A DNA stretch of 64,000 bases from Gammaproteobacteria bacterium (GCA_018815325.1 JAHIYE010000020.1:495373-559372); one strand, 5' to 3'; counted from the first letter of the stretch, positions 17,856 to 26,490 are shown. A program made the numbers and translations. The notes: generated from the letters alone by a model not told the origin.

Positions 17856-18538
17856 TGGGGGGGGGGGGGGGGGGCGGTGCTGGTGCAGATGCCGTGAAGA
17901 AGGGTGTCAACCTGCTGGGCGATGAAGGCCTCCGGGTCAATCACGGAGCCATCCCCGAGGCAGGGGCCGAAGGAGTGCTTCCAGGTCATGAGAAACATCA
18001 TGGGCGCCATGACGGTGTACACGCCGCAGGTGATGTCCATCGATCTGAACTCACCCCGGTCTACGCCACGCTGCAGGATGCGACGGATCAGCTCATGGCC
18101 TGGCTCGATGACCTCGTGCCGGTAGAACTCGGCCAGTTCGGGGAAATTGCTGGCTTCGCTGGTCATCAGCTTGGTGATCCCGGATGCCTTGGTGGCGCCG
18201 ACACGCTCCCACCAGACCTTGAGGCAGTAACGCAGCAAATCTGGTGTGCTGCCCGTGAATGCCGCGAACTCGGCATTCCATTCGGGAAAGCGGCCCGAGA
18301 TGTTTTCCCGCACCACGGCCTTGAACAGTTCTTCCTTGCTGGAAAAATACAGGAACAGCGTGCCTTTGGAGACGCCGGCCAGCCGCGCCACTTCTTCGGC
18401 GCGGGTGGCCGCAAAGCCTTTTTCAACAAAGAGCTCCAGCGCCGCTTCCAGCAACTCGCCCGGGCGTGCCTCCTTACGGCGTTCACGCTTGGCGTGCACC
18501 GCTGTCTTGGCATTGCAGATGAACTTGGAAAGAGGCAT
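17852..18538 (-). CDS. TetR-family transcriptional regulator of the RND pump
   Basis: 228 residues. The N-terminal helix-turn-helix ('FAATRAEEVARLAGVSKGTLFLYF') is typical TetR; a ligand-binding domain follows. Position at the head of the adaptor-RND genes suggests it represses them and itself and is released by pump substrates. Start ATG 18538 removes 21 unlikely upstream residues. The C-terminus is odd: it ends Ala-Pro5-Gln encoded by the 18-C tract, and the stop overlaps the adaptor start. Upstream sequence (18539-18570) holds repeated ACTGACTGA-like half sites next to a 'TTATTAATG' AT-rich box, a reasonable operator region, though not proven. Confidence 0.9.
   Translation of the reverse strand: MPLSKFICNAKTAVHAKRERRKEARPGELLEAALELFVEKGFAATRAEEVARLAGVSKGTLFLYFSSKEELFKAVVRENISGRFPEWNAEFAAFTGSTPDLLRYCLKVWWERVGATKASGITKLMTSEASNFPELAEFYRHEVIEPGHELIRRILQRGVDRGEFRSMDITCGVYTVMAPMMFLMTWKHSFGPCLGDGSVIDPEAFIAQQVDTLLHGICTSTAPPPPPQ
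17857..17874. repeat. 18-bp poly-G/poly-C tract at the TetR/adaptor junction
   Basis: Eighteen consecutive G on the plus strand (C in the gene sense). It encodes the Ala-Pro5 tail of TetR and ends two bases before the ATG of the adaptor gene. Such tracts slip during replication. Seen lengths decide the frame: 18 C stops TetR at the ATGA, 19 C would read straight into the adaptor, 17 C would add a 65-residue tail ending at 17659. The exact length could also be a sequencing error. Confidence 0.85.
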
Positions 18539-18736
18539 GGAGATATTTACTGACTGATGGGTTATTAATGTAGCTATTCCCTGCCCAGCCGTCAAGCGCA
18601 AGCCTGGCAGGTTCGCGCGCCTGGCAGGAGTTGGCGAGGTAAATTTGGGTAAAGTTCAGGCCGCCCTCAAATGGCCGGGCAGCGTAAGATAACAACCCTT
18701 TGCCAGACGAACAGTTCGTACTCCATCGGAAACTTC

Positions 18737-19279
18737 ATGACGGAACCTCTTCAAACCATCACGCTGGGCGGCGGCTGCTTCTGGTGCACGGAAGCCGTTT
18801 TCGTGCGTGTGCGGGGCGTGACCGATGTCGAGAGCGGCTACAGCAATGGCCATGTGAAGCAGCCCAGCTATGAGCAGGTCTGCAGCGGCACCACCGGCCA
18901 CAACGAGGTGGTCAAGCTGGTGTATGACCCGGGCGAGATCAGCGTGCGGGAGATTCTCGAGATATTCTTCCTCATCCATGACCCGACCACCCTGAACTAC
19001 CAGGGCAATGATGTGGGTACCCAATACCGCAGCGGCATCTACTACTCGACTCCAGAGCAGAAGCAGGTGGCCGAGGAAATGATCCAGGAGCTGAACCAGC
19101 GCAAGCTGTTTCGCTCAGCCATCGTGACCGAAGTGCTGCCGCTGGAGAACTACTGGCCGGCCGAGGACTACCACCAGGATTTTTTCGAGCAGCACCCGAA
19201 CCAGGGTTACTGTGTGGCGGTCGCCGGCCCCAAGGTTGCAAAATTCCGCAAAACCTTTGCCGAGCGGGTCAAGGCCTGA
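18737..19279 (+). CDS. msrA: Peptide methionine (S)-S-oxide reductase
   Basis: 180 residues. The active-site motif 'GGGCFWCTE' has the catalytic cysteine at C14; 'YDPGEISVREILEIFF' and 'GNDVGTQYRS' are conserved MsrA blocks. It reduces methionine sulfoxide in proteins using thioredoxin. ATG 18737 gives the usual short N-terminus. It is divergent from the TetR gene, with 198 bp between them. A resolving cysteine near the C-terminus is present at 'NQGYCVAV'. Confidence 0.95.
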   Translation: MTEPLQTITLGGGCFWCTEAVFVRVRGVTDVESGYSNGHVKQPSYEQVCSGTTGHNEVVKLVYDPGEISVREILEIFFLIHDPTTLNYQGNDVGTQYRSGIYYSTPEQKQVAEEMIQELNQRKLFRSAIVTEVLPLENYWPAEDYHQDFFEQHPNQGYCVAVAGPKVAKFRKTFAERVKA

Positions 19280-19292
19280 ACAAGACCTTGCG

Positions 19293-19742
19293 ATGAAGCC
19301 CTTGCACGCGTTGCCCCGGAGTATGCAGGTCCCTGGCCGTGATCGACTGCGCATGCCGCGCGGCTGGACGGCACTGCTGCTTGGGCTCTTGCTCGTGTCG
19401 GTACAGACACTGGGGCTGCTGCACAGTGTGTTGCACGCACCAGGTTCCCAGGCCGCTCGGGTGCTGCATACGGATACGGCGCCTGTCACCACTGCACCAG
19501 CGGGCGTGACGAGCCGGACCGACGCGACCGGTCACTTCCTGCTGCAACTGTTCTCCGGCCATCAAGGCAGCGCTGATTGCCATTTGTATGACGTGCTGAG
19601 CCAGGGCGACCTGGCGACGAGCACCCCAGTGATGCTGGCGCTGCCGACTTTGCCAGTGGCGCTGTCCTGGGCACCGGTTCACACCTTCTGTGCCCGCCGG
19701 CTCGCGTTGTTCGACGCCCGCGGCCCCCCTTTGTCTCGCTGA
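19293..19742 (+). CDS. Small exported/membrane protein upstream of a TonB receptor, function unknown
   Basis: 149 residues from ATG 19293 (ATG 19323 or 19353 are possible). A single hydrophobic segment ('ALLLGLLLVSVQTLGLLHSV', ~28-47) looks like a signal anchor. The rest contains scattered His and a conserved-looking block 'HQGSADCHLYDVL'. I do not know a named family, but similar small His/Cys proteins stand before zinc-type TonB receptors in related bacteria, so a role in zinc uptake or sensing is inferred from position only. It lies 13 bp after msrA and 75 bp before the receptor gene. Confidence 0.6.
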   Translation: MKPLHALPRSMQVPGRDRLRMPRGWTALLLGLLLVSVQTLGLLHSVLHAPGSQAARVLHTDTAPVTTAPAGVTSRTDATGHFLLQLFSGHQGSADCHLYDVLSQGDLATSTPVMLALPTLPVALSWAPVHTFCARRLALFDARGPPLSR

Positions 19743-19817
19743 ATTCCTGTCGCATGTTGTTGTGCCCTGGTGCTTGTCCCGGGGCGCAACCTGTCTTTCA
19801 GCTTCAACGAGCAAACC

Positions 19818-21953
19818 ATGAATACAACTTTGAAACGCAGCGCGTTCAGTGCTGCCATAGAAGGCATTGCCCTTCGATACCCTCGACACCCCCTTCAACT
19901 CGCGCTCGGCTCGCTCTGTGCCATGGCCGCAGCACCCCTGCTGGCCCAAACCGGCACGACCGCCACGCTGACGCCTGTCATCATCACAGGCAATCCTCTA
20001 GGTGCTACGGATTTCATAGCGCCTGCAGTCCAGTACTCGGGGCCGGAGCTCACATTACGGGCTCAATCCACGCTAGGCGCCACGCTCGATGGCAGCCCGG
20101 GCGTGAGCAGCACCTATTTCGGCCCCAATGCCAATCGTCCGGTCATCCGTGGCCTCGATGGCGACCGCATCCGGATTCTGAGCAACGGTGGCGTCAGTAC
20201 GGACGTCTCCAGCCTGAGTTACGACCATGCCGTGACGGCCGACCCCCTGAGCATCGAGCGCATTGAGGTGCTGCGCGGCGCAGCTGCCCTGCAATATGGT
20301 GGCAGCGCCGTGGGCGGGGTGGTCAACCTGATCGACAACCGGATTCCGCGTGAGCCCTTGTTCGATGCGCAGGGGGGTGTGGCCGGCAAGCTGGACCTGG
20401 GGCTGGGCAGCGGCAACCGGGAGCGCAGCGAGGGCATGCTGCTGGAGGCCGGCAATGCACGCTATGCCTTGCATGCTGACGGCTTCAACCGCAACACGGC
20501 AGACGTGGCCGTGCCACGCGCCCTGGCCTGCAGCAAGCCCGGCGCCCCCGCGCTGGCCAACCGGATCTGCAACTCCGCCAGCCACAGCGAGGGCGGGGCG
20601 ATCGGTGGCTCGCTGTTTTTCGACCAGGGCTATCTGGGGGCTTCCGCCAGCAGCTACCGCAGCCAGTACGGCACGGTGGCCGAGGACGACGTCACGATCA
20701 ACATGAACTCCGAGCGTTATGCGCTGGAGGGGGAGCTCCGAGGGCTGACGGGTCCCCTGCAAAGCCTCAAGGGGCAGCTCAGTCACAGCGACTATGCACA
20801 TACCGAGCTGAATGCCGGGGTGGCTGGCACGGTCTTCAAGAGCCAGGGGGACGCCTTGCGGCTCGAGGGACGTCACGTGCGGCTCGGCGCGCTGGAGGGG
20901 ATGGTGGGTCTGCAGTCTGAGGTGACCGATTTTTCGGCCACCGGTGATGAAGCCTTTGCGCCTTTCAGCCGCACGGACCAGCACGCGCTGTTTGCCTACG
21001 AGGAACTGCCCAGGAGCTGGGGCAAGCTGAGCTTTGGCGCCCGCGCCGAATCGGTCCGGGTGGAGTCGTTTGGCAACCCGCAGGTGGCACGCTTCACGGC
21101 GGGCAGCCGCAGCTTCAACCCGCACAGCTATGCGCTGGGGGGGCTATGGCAGGTGGCGCCGGCATGGCAACTCACCTCAAACCTCGCCTACTCCCAGCGC
21201 GCGCCCAAGGACTACGAGCTGTTTGCCAATGGTCCCCACCTGGCCACCGGTGTCTATGAAGTCGGCGATGCCGATTTTTCGCCGGAAAAATCCACCAACC
21301 TGGATGCGGGCGTGGCCTGGAAACAGGGCGCGAACAGTGCCGGCCTGAGCGCATTCGTGAACCATTTCCCCAACTACATCGCGCAACTGGCCACGGGCAA
21401 CCGGCGCGGCACGGATGCCGAACTCAACCCGGTGGATGCGGACAACAACGGGGAGGCCGACGGCAGCGGTGCCAAAATCCTGCCCGAATACCGCTATGCC
21501 CAGGTGCAGGCGCGCTTTACTGGACTGGAGGCCAAAGGCAAGCTGCGGCTGCTGGAAGCCGGCCAGACCCTGGACCTGGAGCTGCGAGGGGACCTGGTGC
21601 GGGCCGACAACCTCACTGCGGGCGAGCCGCTGCCCCGCATTGCCCCGCTGCGCGCGGGTGCCAGCCTGGTCTGGGGGCGGGGACCATGGGGCGCGCGGCT
21701 GGGCTTTGACCATTCTGCGGCCCAGACACGCGTGCCCGCCGGGCAGCTGGCGACGGCCGGCTACACGCTGTGGAACGCTTCGATGAATTACCGCATGAAA
21801 GCCGGGGCAACCCAGATGCTGTGGTTTGCGCGTCTGGACAACATTGGGGATACGCTGGCGTATTCGGCCAGTTCCATTCTGACGCAGACGGCTGCGGGAA
21901 AGGTGCCACTACCAGGACGTAGCCTCAAGCTCGGTTTGCAGGCCAGTTTCTAG
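19818..21953 (+). CDS. TonB-dependent outer membrane receptor, ZnuD-like
   Basis: 711 residues. A long signal region ends near 'APLLAQ' (~44); a plug domain follows with 'PVIRGLDGDRIRILSNGG' and 'IERIEVLRGAAALQYGGSA', then a 22-strand barrel ending in Phe. The plug sequence and the extracellular Cys pair ('ACSKPG...RICNSASH') resemble zinc receptor ZnuD, so zinc uptake is the best guess; no Zur box was recognised upstream. A 17-bp palindrome (20004-20020) encodes 'GATDFIA' near the plug start. The stop overlaps the nhaR-like stop by 3-4 bp on the other strand. Confidence 0.85.
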   Translation: MNTTLKRSAFSAAIEGIALRYPRHPLQLALGSLCAMAAAPLLAQTGTTATLTPVIITGNPLGATDFIAPAVQYSGPELTLRAQSTLGATLDGSPGVSSTYFGPNANRPVIRGLDGDRIRILSNGGVSTDVSSLSYDHAVTADPLSIERIEVLRGAAALQYGGSAVGGVVNLIDNRIPREPLFDAQGGVAGKLDLGLGSGNRERSEGMLLEAGNARYALHADGFNRNTADVAVPRALACSKPGAPALANRICNSASHSEGGAIGGSLFFDQGYLGASASSYRSQYGTVAEDDVTINMNSERYALEGELRGLTGPLQSLKGQLSHSDYAHTELNAGVAGTVFKSQGDALRLEGRHVRLGALEGMVGLQSEVTDFSATGDEAFAPFSRTDQHALFAYEELPRSWGKLSFGARAESVRVESFGNPQVARFTAGSRSFNPHSYALGGLWQVAPAWQLTSNLAYSQRAPKDYELFANGPHLATGVYEVGDADFSPEKSTNLDAGVAWKQGANSAGLSAFVNHFPNYIAQLATGNRRGTDAELNPVDADNNGEADGSGAKILPEYRYAQVQARFTGLEAKGKLRLLEAGQTLDLELRGDLVRADNLTAGEPLPRIAPLRAGASLVWGRGPWGARLGFDHSAAQTRVPAGQLATAGYTLWNASMNYRMKAGATQMLWFARLDNIGDTLAYSASSILTQTAAGKVPLPGRSLKLGLQASF
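20004..20020. repeat. 17-bp palindrome, copy 3 (in the TonB receptor)
   Basis: GCTAC-GGATTTC-ATAGC with perfect spacing. It reads GCT ACG GAT TTC ATA GC in the receptor frame, shortly after the signal peptide. Confidence 0.65.
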
Positions 21954-22861
21954 GTCTTCCAGCTCCTGGCCGCAAACAGTTCGTTGCGGGCCGTTTCGGT
22001 GATGGCCACCACACAGGGATGTGTGATGCGCCTCTCCACCGAGATGGCGAAGAACTCGTTGACCAGTTCATCCGTCGAGCCCAGTGTCTTGACGTGGTAC
22101 TGCTGCTCGATCTCTTCGCCCAGCACCGTGGGGCCGACAAAGATGCCGGCGCCATGGCGGCCGAACTCCTTGGCCAGCGCACCGTCGTCGAACTCACCCA
22201 CGATCCGTGGGTGCAGGGCATGGTTCTTGAGCCAGCCGCGCAAGCTCTGGCCTGCCGCCGAATCTTCGCCTGGCACCAGCAGCGGGGCACCGTCCAGACA
22301 GGCCGGAAATTTACCCTTGCAGTGCTTGTAGAGTGCCGGTGCTGCGAAGAAGCTCGTGCCGCAGGTACCCAGGCGGTGGTTGAAGGCGCGCACGCTGATG
22401 CTCGGTGGAATGGGGGTGTCGGCAATCACCAGGTCAAGCTTGTGCAGGGCCAGTTCGGCCAGCAGGCTGTCGAGCTTCCATTCCCGGCAGATGATCTGGC
22501 TGGATTCACCCAGCACCGTGGCCGGCTGGATCAGCCGGTAGGCAATCGCCTTGGGAACGGCATCGGCCACGCCGACACGAAACTCCTGCGGTCGCATGCC
22601 GCTGGAGGCGTGCCTTACCGCGCCCTCAAGCTGCCCGCCCAGTGCAAATATTTCCTCGGCGTAGCCCAAAGCCAGCTGGCCTGCATCGGTCAGGACCAGC
22701 CCCCGCCCGCTCTTGGCAAACAGGGCTGTGCCCAGCTTGTCTTCGAGCTGGCTTATCTGGCCGCTGAGGGTCTGGGGCGTCAGGTGGAGCTGCTCACTGG
22801 CCCGCATGATGCTGCCGGACTTGGCCACCTGCATGAAATAGTGGAGGTGTTTGTAATTCAT
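21950..22861 (-). CDS. LysR-family transcriptional regulator, NhaR-like
   Basis: 303 residues. The N-terminal winged helix 'HYFMQVAKSGSIMRASEQL' and the effector domain resemble NhaR, the sodium/ion-responsive activator, more than other LysR proteins; the stretch 'LTPQTLSGQISQLEDKLG' is typical of NhaR. There is no nhaA antiporter in the window, so its target is elsewhere or is its own promoter. It is divergent from the Rrf2 gene, and the 162-bp gap carries an AT-rich inverted repeat. Convergent overlap with the receptor gene is 4 bp. Confidence 0.85.
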   Translation of the reverse strand: MNYKHLHYFMQVAKSGSIMRASEQLHLTPQTLSGQISQLEDKLGTALFAKSGRGLVLTDAGQLALGYAEEIFALGGQLEGAVRHASSGMRPQEFRVGVADAVPKAIAYRLIQPATVLGESSQIICREWKLDSLLAELALHKLDLVIADTPIPPSISVRAFNHRLGTCGTSFFAAPALYKHCKGKFPACLDGAPLLVPGEDSAAGQSLRGWLKNHALHPRIVGEFDDGALAKEFGRHGAGIFVGPTVLGEEIEQQYHVKTLGSTDELVNEFFAISVERRITHPCVVAITETARNELFAARSWKT

Positions 22862-22880
22862 GCTCAGACAGTTCGTATTT

Positions 22881-22908
22881 TTCGAAATATTATTTTATTT
22901 ATTTCGAA
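22881..22908. promoter_or_regulatory. AT-rich inverted repeat before the nhaR-like gene
   Basis: TTCGAAAT (22881-22888) and ATTTCGAA (22901-22908) form a perfect 8-bp inverted repeat with a 12-bp AT spacer, 20 bp upstream of the LysR start. LysR proteins bind dyads of this kind, so an autoregulatory site is likely but unproven. Confidence 0.5.
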
Positions 22909-23023
22909 TTTACAAGCAACTTTGGATCCCTTACATTGACTGTGTGTTTGTCGCACAGGGTGGTTGTTACCTTGTGTGGCGACCCGGAATCCAGTACTTT
23001 CAGCAGCACCAGAAGGAGCGGAC

Positions 23024-23557
23024 ATGAGACTGACTACCAAAGGCCGTCTGGCCGTGACAGCGATGGTTGATTTGGCCCTGACCGAGAACAGTGCCCCCGT
23101 GCCGCTGGCCACCTTGTGTGTGCGGCATGGCATCTCCCTGTCCTATCTCGAGCAACTGTTCAGCGGGCTGCGCAAGCACCAGCTGGTACGCAGCACGCGA
23201 GGGCCGGGTGGTGGTTACCGTCTGGCGCGCGACAGCATGGACATCAGCGTGGCCGACATCATCGTGGCGGTGGATGCGCCTTCCCAGCGCTCCGCCCACT
23301 GGCAGAGCAAGGCCGAGAAAAGCACAGGCAAGCAGCGCGTTGATGGCGTTTTCTGGAGCGAGCTGAACCGCAGGATTCTGGATTTGCTCTCCTCGGTTTC
23401 GCTGGGTTCACTGGCAGCGGAGCAAAAAGCCCGCGGCGTGGTGCTCACAGCCCCGGAGAGCCCGCGCAAAGCCGTGGCGGTGCGCCCTTTGCCACCCCGC
23501 CCGATGACAACGGCGCCGAATTCGGTGTTCGCGCTGGCACAGAAGTTCGCACGCTGA
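23024..23557 (+). CDS. Rrf2-family regulator, IscR-like but without cluster cysteines
   Basis: 177 residues. The first ~85 residues match IscR closely ('RLTTKGRLAVTAMVDLAL', 'SLSYLEQLFSGLRK', 'STRGPGGGYRLARD'), including the DNA-recognition helix. In IscR the next segment holds three Cys and a His that bind a [2Fe-2S] cluster; here that segment ('APSQRSAHWQSKAEKSTGK') has no cysteine, and the only Cys in the protein is C32. It is therefore an IscR-like DNA binder unable to hold the cluster in the usual way. AGAAGGAG stands 6 bp before ATG 23024. No isc genes are nearby, so it is a paralogue. Confidence 0.85.
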   Translation: MRLTTKGRLAVTAMVDLALTENSAPVPLATLCVRHGISLSYLEQLFSGLRKHQLVRSTRGPGGGYRLARDSMDISVADIIVAVDAPSQRSAHWQSKAEKSTGKQRVDGVFWSELNRRILDLLSSVSLGSLAAEQKARGVVLTAPESPRKAVAVRPLPPRPMTTAPNSVFALAQKFAR

Positions 23558-23818
23558 AGCACAGCGTCTCAACGCCTCTGCCCAGCGAGGTGCGTCTCTA
23601 GGCGCGTGAAGTTCACCCGTGGGCAGAATGCGGGACTGATAAAGGGGCGTCGAGATCATCGTCCTTGCCGGGGCCGTGCAAGGCGAGTGTGAGGCCGGCC
23701 TGCAGGAGGTCGATGACGGTGTCATGTTCAATTTCCCCGCTGGGACCCTCACGCGATGGCCGGAATGGGCAGGGCGCTAACATCGACCCTCTCATTCCTT
23801 CGCCGTGCCGTGTCTGCC
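23558..23818. other. Intergenic stretch, no supported gene
   Basis: 261 bp between the Rrf2 gene and the permease. Short open frames exist on the minus strand (for example 23613-23795) but none shows a recognisable motif or good start. 'GCTAACATCG' at 23775-23784 resembles a -10 region for the permease. Confidence 0.4.
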
Positions 23819-24766
23819 GTGAACCATCCTGTCCTGTCTGCCCTGATTCCTGTCGTCATCCTGGTTGCTATCGGTTTTGTAGCGGGTCGCGCAAACTGGA
23901 TAAGGGCTGAAGCCTCAAAAGATCTTGCAAACCTGGTGTTCATGGTGCTCACGCCTGCGCTGATGTTTCGCACCATGAGCCGGGTCCATGTGGAGCAGCT
24001 GGATTTCAGGCCAGTGGCCGCCTACTTTGTGGCCGTGTTCATTCTCTTTGCCGCCACCTTGATCTGGCAGGGCTTCAACCGGCGCGCAGCGGTGCTCGCA
24101 CTGGCCTGTACGTTCAGCAACACGGTGATGATCGGCATCCCGCTGGTGGAGCTGGCCTATGGCCCCCAGGGCCTGGTGGTTCTGCTCACGCTGATCTCGC
24201 TGCATTCGCTGGTGCTGTTGACGCTGGGCACGGTGGTGCTTGAGTTGGCCGTAGCGCGGGAGGGCAGCAACCCTGGCCAGCGCAGCCCGCGGCAGATGGT
24301 CTTGACGGTGCTGGCGGCCATGCGCAATGCCGTGCTTCAGCCTGTGCCCCTGCCCATCATCGCGGGCCTGCTGTTTGCCCAGACCGGCTGGCTGATTCCC
24401 GAGGCCGTGGACAAGCCCCTGCAGTGGCTGGGCAGTGCCTTTGGTCCGCTGGCATTGCTGCTGGTGGGCGTGACGCTGGCGACGACTTCGATCGGCTCCG
24501 AACTGCGTGGTGCGCTGGCGCTGGCAGGCGCCAAGAACCTGCTGCATCCCGCGCTGGTAGCTCTGCTGGGCTGGTTGCTGGGCCTGGCGGGCCTGCCGCT
24601 GGTGGTGATGGTGGTGGCTGCGGCCTTGCCGATTGGCGCCAATGTGTTCCTGTTTTCCCAGCGTTACGCCGTGGCAGAAAATCAGGTCACCGCCGGTGTT
24701 GCCGTGTCTGGCGGCCTGGCTTTGCTGAGCCTGTCGCTTGTGATGCTGCTGGTGGGCTTTCTCTAG
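23819..24766 (+). CDS. Auxin efflux carrier (AEC) family transporter
   Basis: 315 residues from GTG 23819, with about ten hydrophobic helices in the 5+5 arrangement of the AEC/MdcF permeases. 'FSNTVMIGIPLVELAYGP' is the conserved mid-protein block and 'VAAALPIGANVFLFSQRY' the conserved second one. Family members export malonate, malate or other small acids; substrate unknown here. An upstream ATG (23756) is possible, but it would place 21 polar residues before the first helix. A 17-bp palindrome (23867-23883) forms part of helix 1 ('AIGFVA'). Confidence 0.82.
   Translation: MNHPVLSALIPVVILVAIGFVAGRANWIRAEASKDLANLVFMVLTPALMFRTMSRVHVEQLDFRPVAAYFVAVFILFAATLIWQGFNRRAAVLALACTFSNTVMIGIPLVELAYGPQGLVVLLTLISLHSLVLLTLGTVVLELAVAREGSNPGQRSPRQMVLTVLAAMRNAVLQPVPLPIIAGLLFAQTGWLIPEAVDKPLQWLGSAFGPLALLLVGVTLATTSIGSELRGALALAGAKNLLHPALVALLGWLLGLAGLPLVVMVVAAALPIGANVFLFSQRYAVAENQVTAGVAVSGGLALLSLSLVMLLVGFL
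23867..23883. repeat. 17-bp palindrome, copy 4 (in the AEC permease)
   Basis: GCTAT-CGGTTTT-GTAGC. It reads GCT ATC GGT TTT GTA GC in frame. Because 'GF' is common in helix 1 of AEC proteins, this copy could be coincidence. Confidence 0.45.
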
Positions 24767-24808
24767 GTCTCGGCCCACGTTCGGGCCCGTAGCAGATAAC
24801 TCACTGCA

Positions 24809-25447
24809 TCAGGGGGCCAACCGCTCCCTGAGCCAGCCTTGCTGGCCGTCGGGCGTGTAGCGCAGCCGGTCATGCAGCCGGCTCTTGCGGCCCTGCCAAA
24901 ACTGCCAGTTGTCGGGCTGGAGGCGGTAGCCCCCCCAGTGTGGCGGGCGCGGCGGCTGCAGCAGAAACTGTGCGGCATAGCGCGCGGCATTGGTCACCAG
25001 CACGCCCCGGCCCGGGATGACCTGGCTTTGCGGGCTGGCCCAGGCGCCGATGCGTGAATCGAGTGGGCGGCTGTTGAAATAGTCGTCGCTTTCCTGCGGA
25101 CTGACTTTTTCCACCACGCCTTCGATGCGCACCACACGTTCCAGTTCGACCCAGTGGAACTGCAGGGCGGCAAACGGGTTGCCCGCGAGTTCGTGGCCTT
25201 TCTGGCTGTCGTAGTTGGTGTACCAGACGATGCCGCGCTCGTCATAGCCCTTGATCAGCACGACCCGGGTGGAGGGGCGCATGTTGCTGCCCACGGTGGC
25301 AACCGTCATCGCATTGGGTTCAGGCACTTCGGAGGCAATGGCCTCTCGCAGCCATTGGTCAAATTGCTGCAGGGGGTTGCTGTGGGAGGCATCCTCGCTG
25401 AGTTCAGCACGTTCGTAGCTTTTGCGTAGGTTGGCAATATTCGTCAT
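24809..25447 (-). CDS. pdxH: Pyridoxine/pyridoxamine 5'-phosphate oxidase
   Basis: 212 residues, the normal length. It oxidises PNP or PMP to pyridoxal 5'-phosphate with FMN. Family blocks: '[26 protein letters not shown]' region, '[12 protein letters not shown]', '[16 protein letters not shown]', and the C-terminal '[12 protein letters not shown]' with 'WLRERLAP' ending. The gene is convergent with the permease (42 bp gap) and divergent from xdhC (38 bp gap), so the two promoters must overlap. Confidence 0.96.
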   Translation of the reverse strand: MTNIANLRKSYERAELSEDASHSNPLQQFDQWLREAIASEVPEPNAMTVATVGSNMRPSTRVVLIKGYDERGIVWYTNYDSQKGHELAGNPFAALQFHWVELERVVRIEGVVEKVSPQESDDYFNSRPLDSRIGAWASPQSQVIPGRGVLVTNAARYAAQFLLQPPRPPHWGGYRLQPDNWQFWQGRKSRLHDRLRYTPDGQQGWLRERLAP

Positions 25448-25485
25448 ACTGGGAGTATAGAAACAAGTAGAAAACCGGAGGCGAC

Positions 25486-26490
25486 ATGGAAAGTCTGGAT
25501 TTGAGGGTGCTGGCCGATGCGCTGGCCTGGCGGCAGAGCGGCCATGCGGTCACACTGGTCACGGTGGTGGAGACCTGGGGCAGCGCACCGCGCCCGCCCG
25601 GCGCGCTGCTGGCCGTGCGCGACGATGGCATGGTCAGTGGCTCAGTCTCGGGCGGCTGCGTCGAGGATGACCTGATTGCGCGCACCAAGGCGGCTTTCAA
25701 GTCAGCCGCGACCGACGAGCCTGCTTCCGGCAAACCTTCGATGATTGCCTATGGCGTGAGCAAGGAGGAGGCCACGCGTTTTGGTCTGCCTTGCGGCGGC
25801 ACACTGCGTCTGGTGCAGGAGCCCCTGCTCGATACGGCCTGGGTGGAGGACTTGCTCACCCGTACCTCACAACACCAGTTGGTGCGGCGCACCCTGACCC
25901 TGTCCACCGGCACTGTGCAGCTGAGCAATGCCGAGCGTGGTGACCGCATGCAGTTTGACGGCTTGACACTGTCTACCGTGTTCGGCCCCAAGTGGCGTCT
26001 GCTGCTCATCGGGGCGGGCCAGCTGTCGCTGGCCGTGGCGCAGATGGCGGGCATGCTTGACTTTGATGTGCTGGTATGCGACCCGCGCGAGGAGTATGTA
26101 CATTCACTGGGCATCCCGGGTGTGCAGCGCCTCATGGGCATGCCGGACGACGTGGTGCGCGAACTGGTGCCCGATGCCCACACCGCCATCGTGGCGCTCA
26201 CGCATGATCCCAAGCTCGACGACATGGCCCTGCTCGAGGCGCTCAAATCTGGCGCCTTTTATGTGGGGGCGCTGGGTTCGCAGCGCAACCAGGAGGTGCG
26301 CAAGCAACGCCTGGCTGAACACTTCGACCTGACGGAGGCGGAACTCGCGCGCCTGCAGGGTCCGGTGGGTCTGTCGATCGGCGCGAAGACGCCGGCCGAG
26401 ATTGCGGTGTCCATCCTGGCCGAGATCATCCAGGTCAAGAACCCGGCCTCGCAGGCTAGCGCGACCACGCAGGGCTGTGCCGTCGCCTGA
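25486..26490 (+). CDS. xdhC: XdhC/CoxI-family molybdenum enzyme maturation protein
   Basis: 334 residues. XdhC binds molybdenum cofactor and promotes its sulfuration and insertion into xanthine-dehydrogenase-type enzymes. The N-terminal XdhC/CoxI domain shows '[17 protein letters not shown]' and '[13 protein letters not shown]'; the C-terminal Rossmann part shows '[17 protein letters not shown]' and '[14 protein letters not shown]'. GGAGG precedes ATG 25486. The last 14 bp overlap the nucleotidyltransferase gene, a partnership expected for Mo-cofactor tailoring. No hydroxylase structural gene is in the window. Confidence 0.9.
   Translation: MESLDLRVLADALAWRQSGHAVTLVTVVETWGSAPRPPGALLAVRDDGMVSGSVSGGCVEDDLIARTKAAFKSAATDEPASGKPSMIAYGVSKEEATRFGLPCGGTLRLVQEPLLDTAWVEDLLTRTSQHQLVRRTLTLSTGTVQLSNAERGDRMQFDGLTLSTVFGPKWRLLLIGAGQLSLAVAQMAGMLDFDVLVCDPREEYVHSLGIPGVQRLMGMPDDVVRELVPDAHTAIVALTHDPKLDDMALLEALKSGAFYVGALGSQRNQEVRKQRLAEHFDLTEAELARLQGPVGLSIGAKTPAEIAVSILAEIIQVKNPASQASATTQGCAVA

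Noticed and set aside
18560..18585. TAATGTAGCTATTCC upstream of tetR as a palindrome copy
   Set aside because: Only one arm is present; treated as part of the AT-rich promoter region.
23408..23795. Small minus-strand frames in the gap before the AEC permease
   Set aside because: No ribosome site, no known motif, and one overlaps the Rrf2 gene; kept only as an unassigned intergenic stretch.
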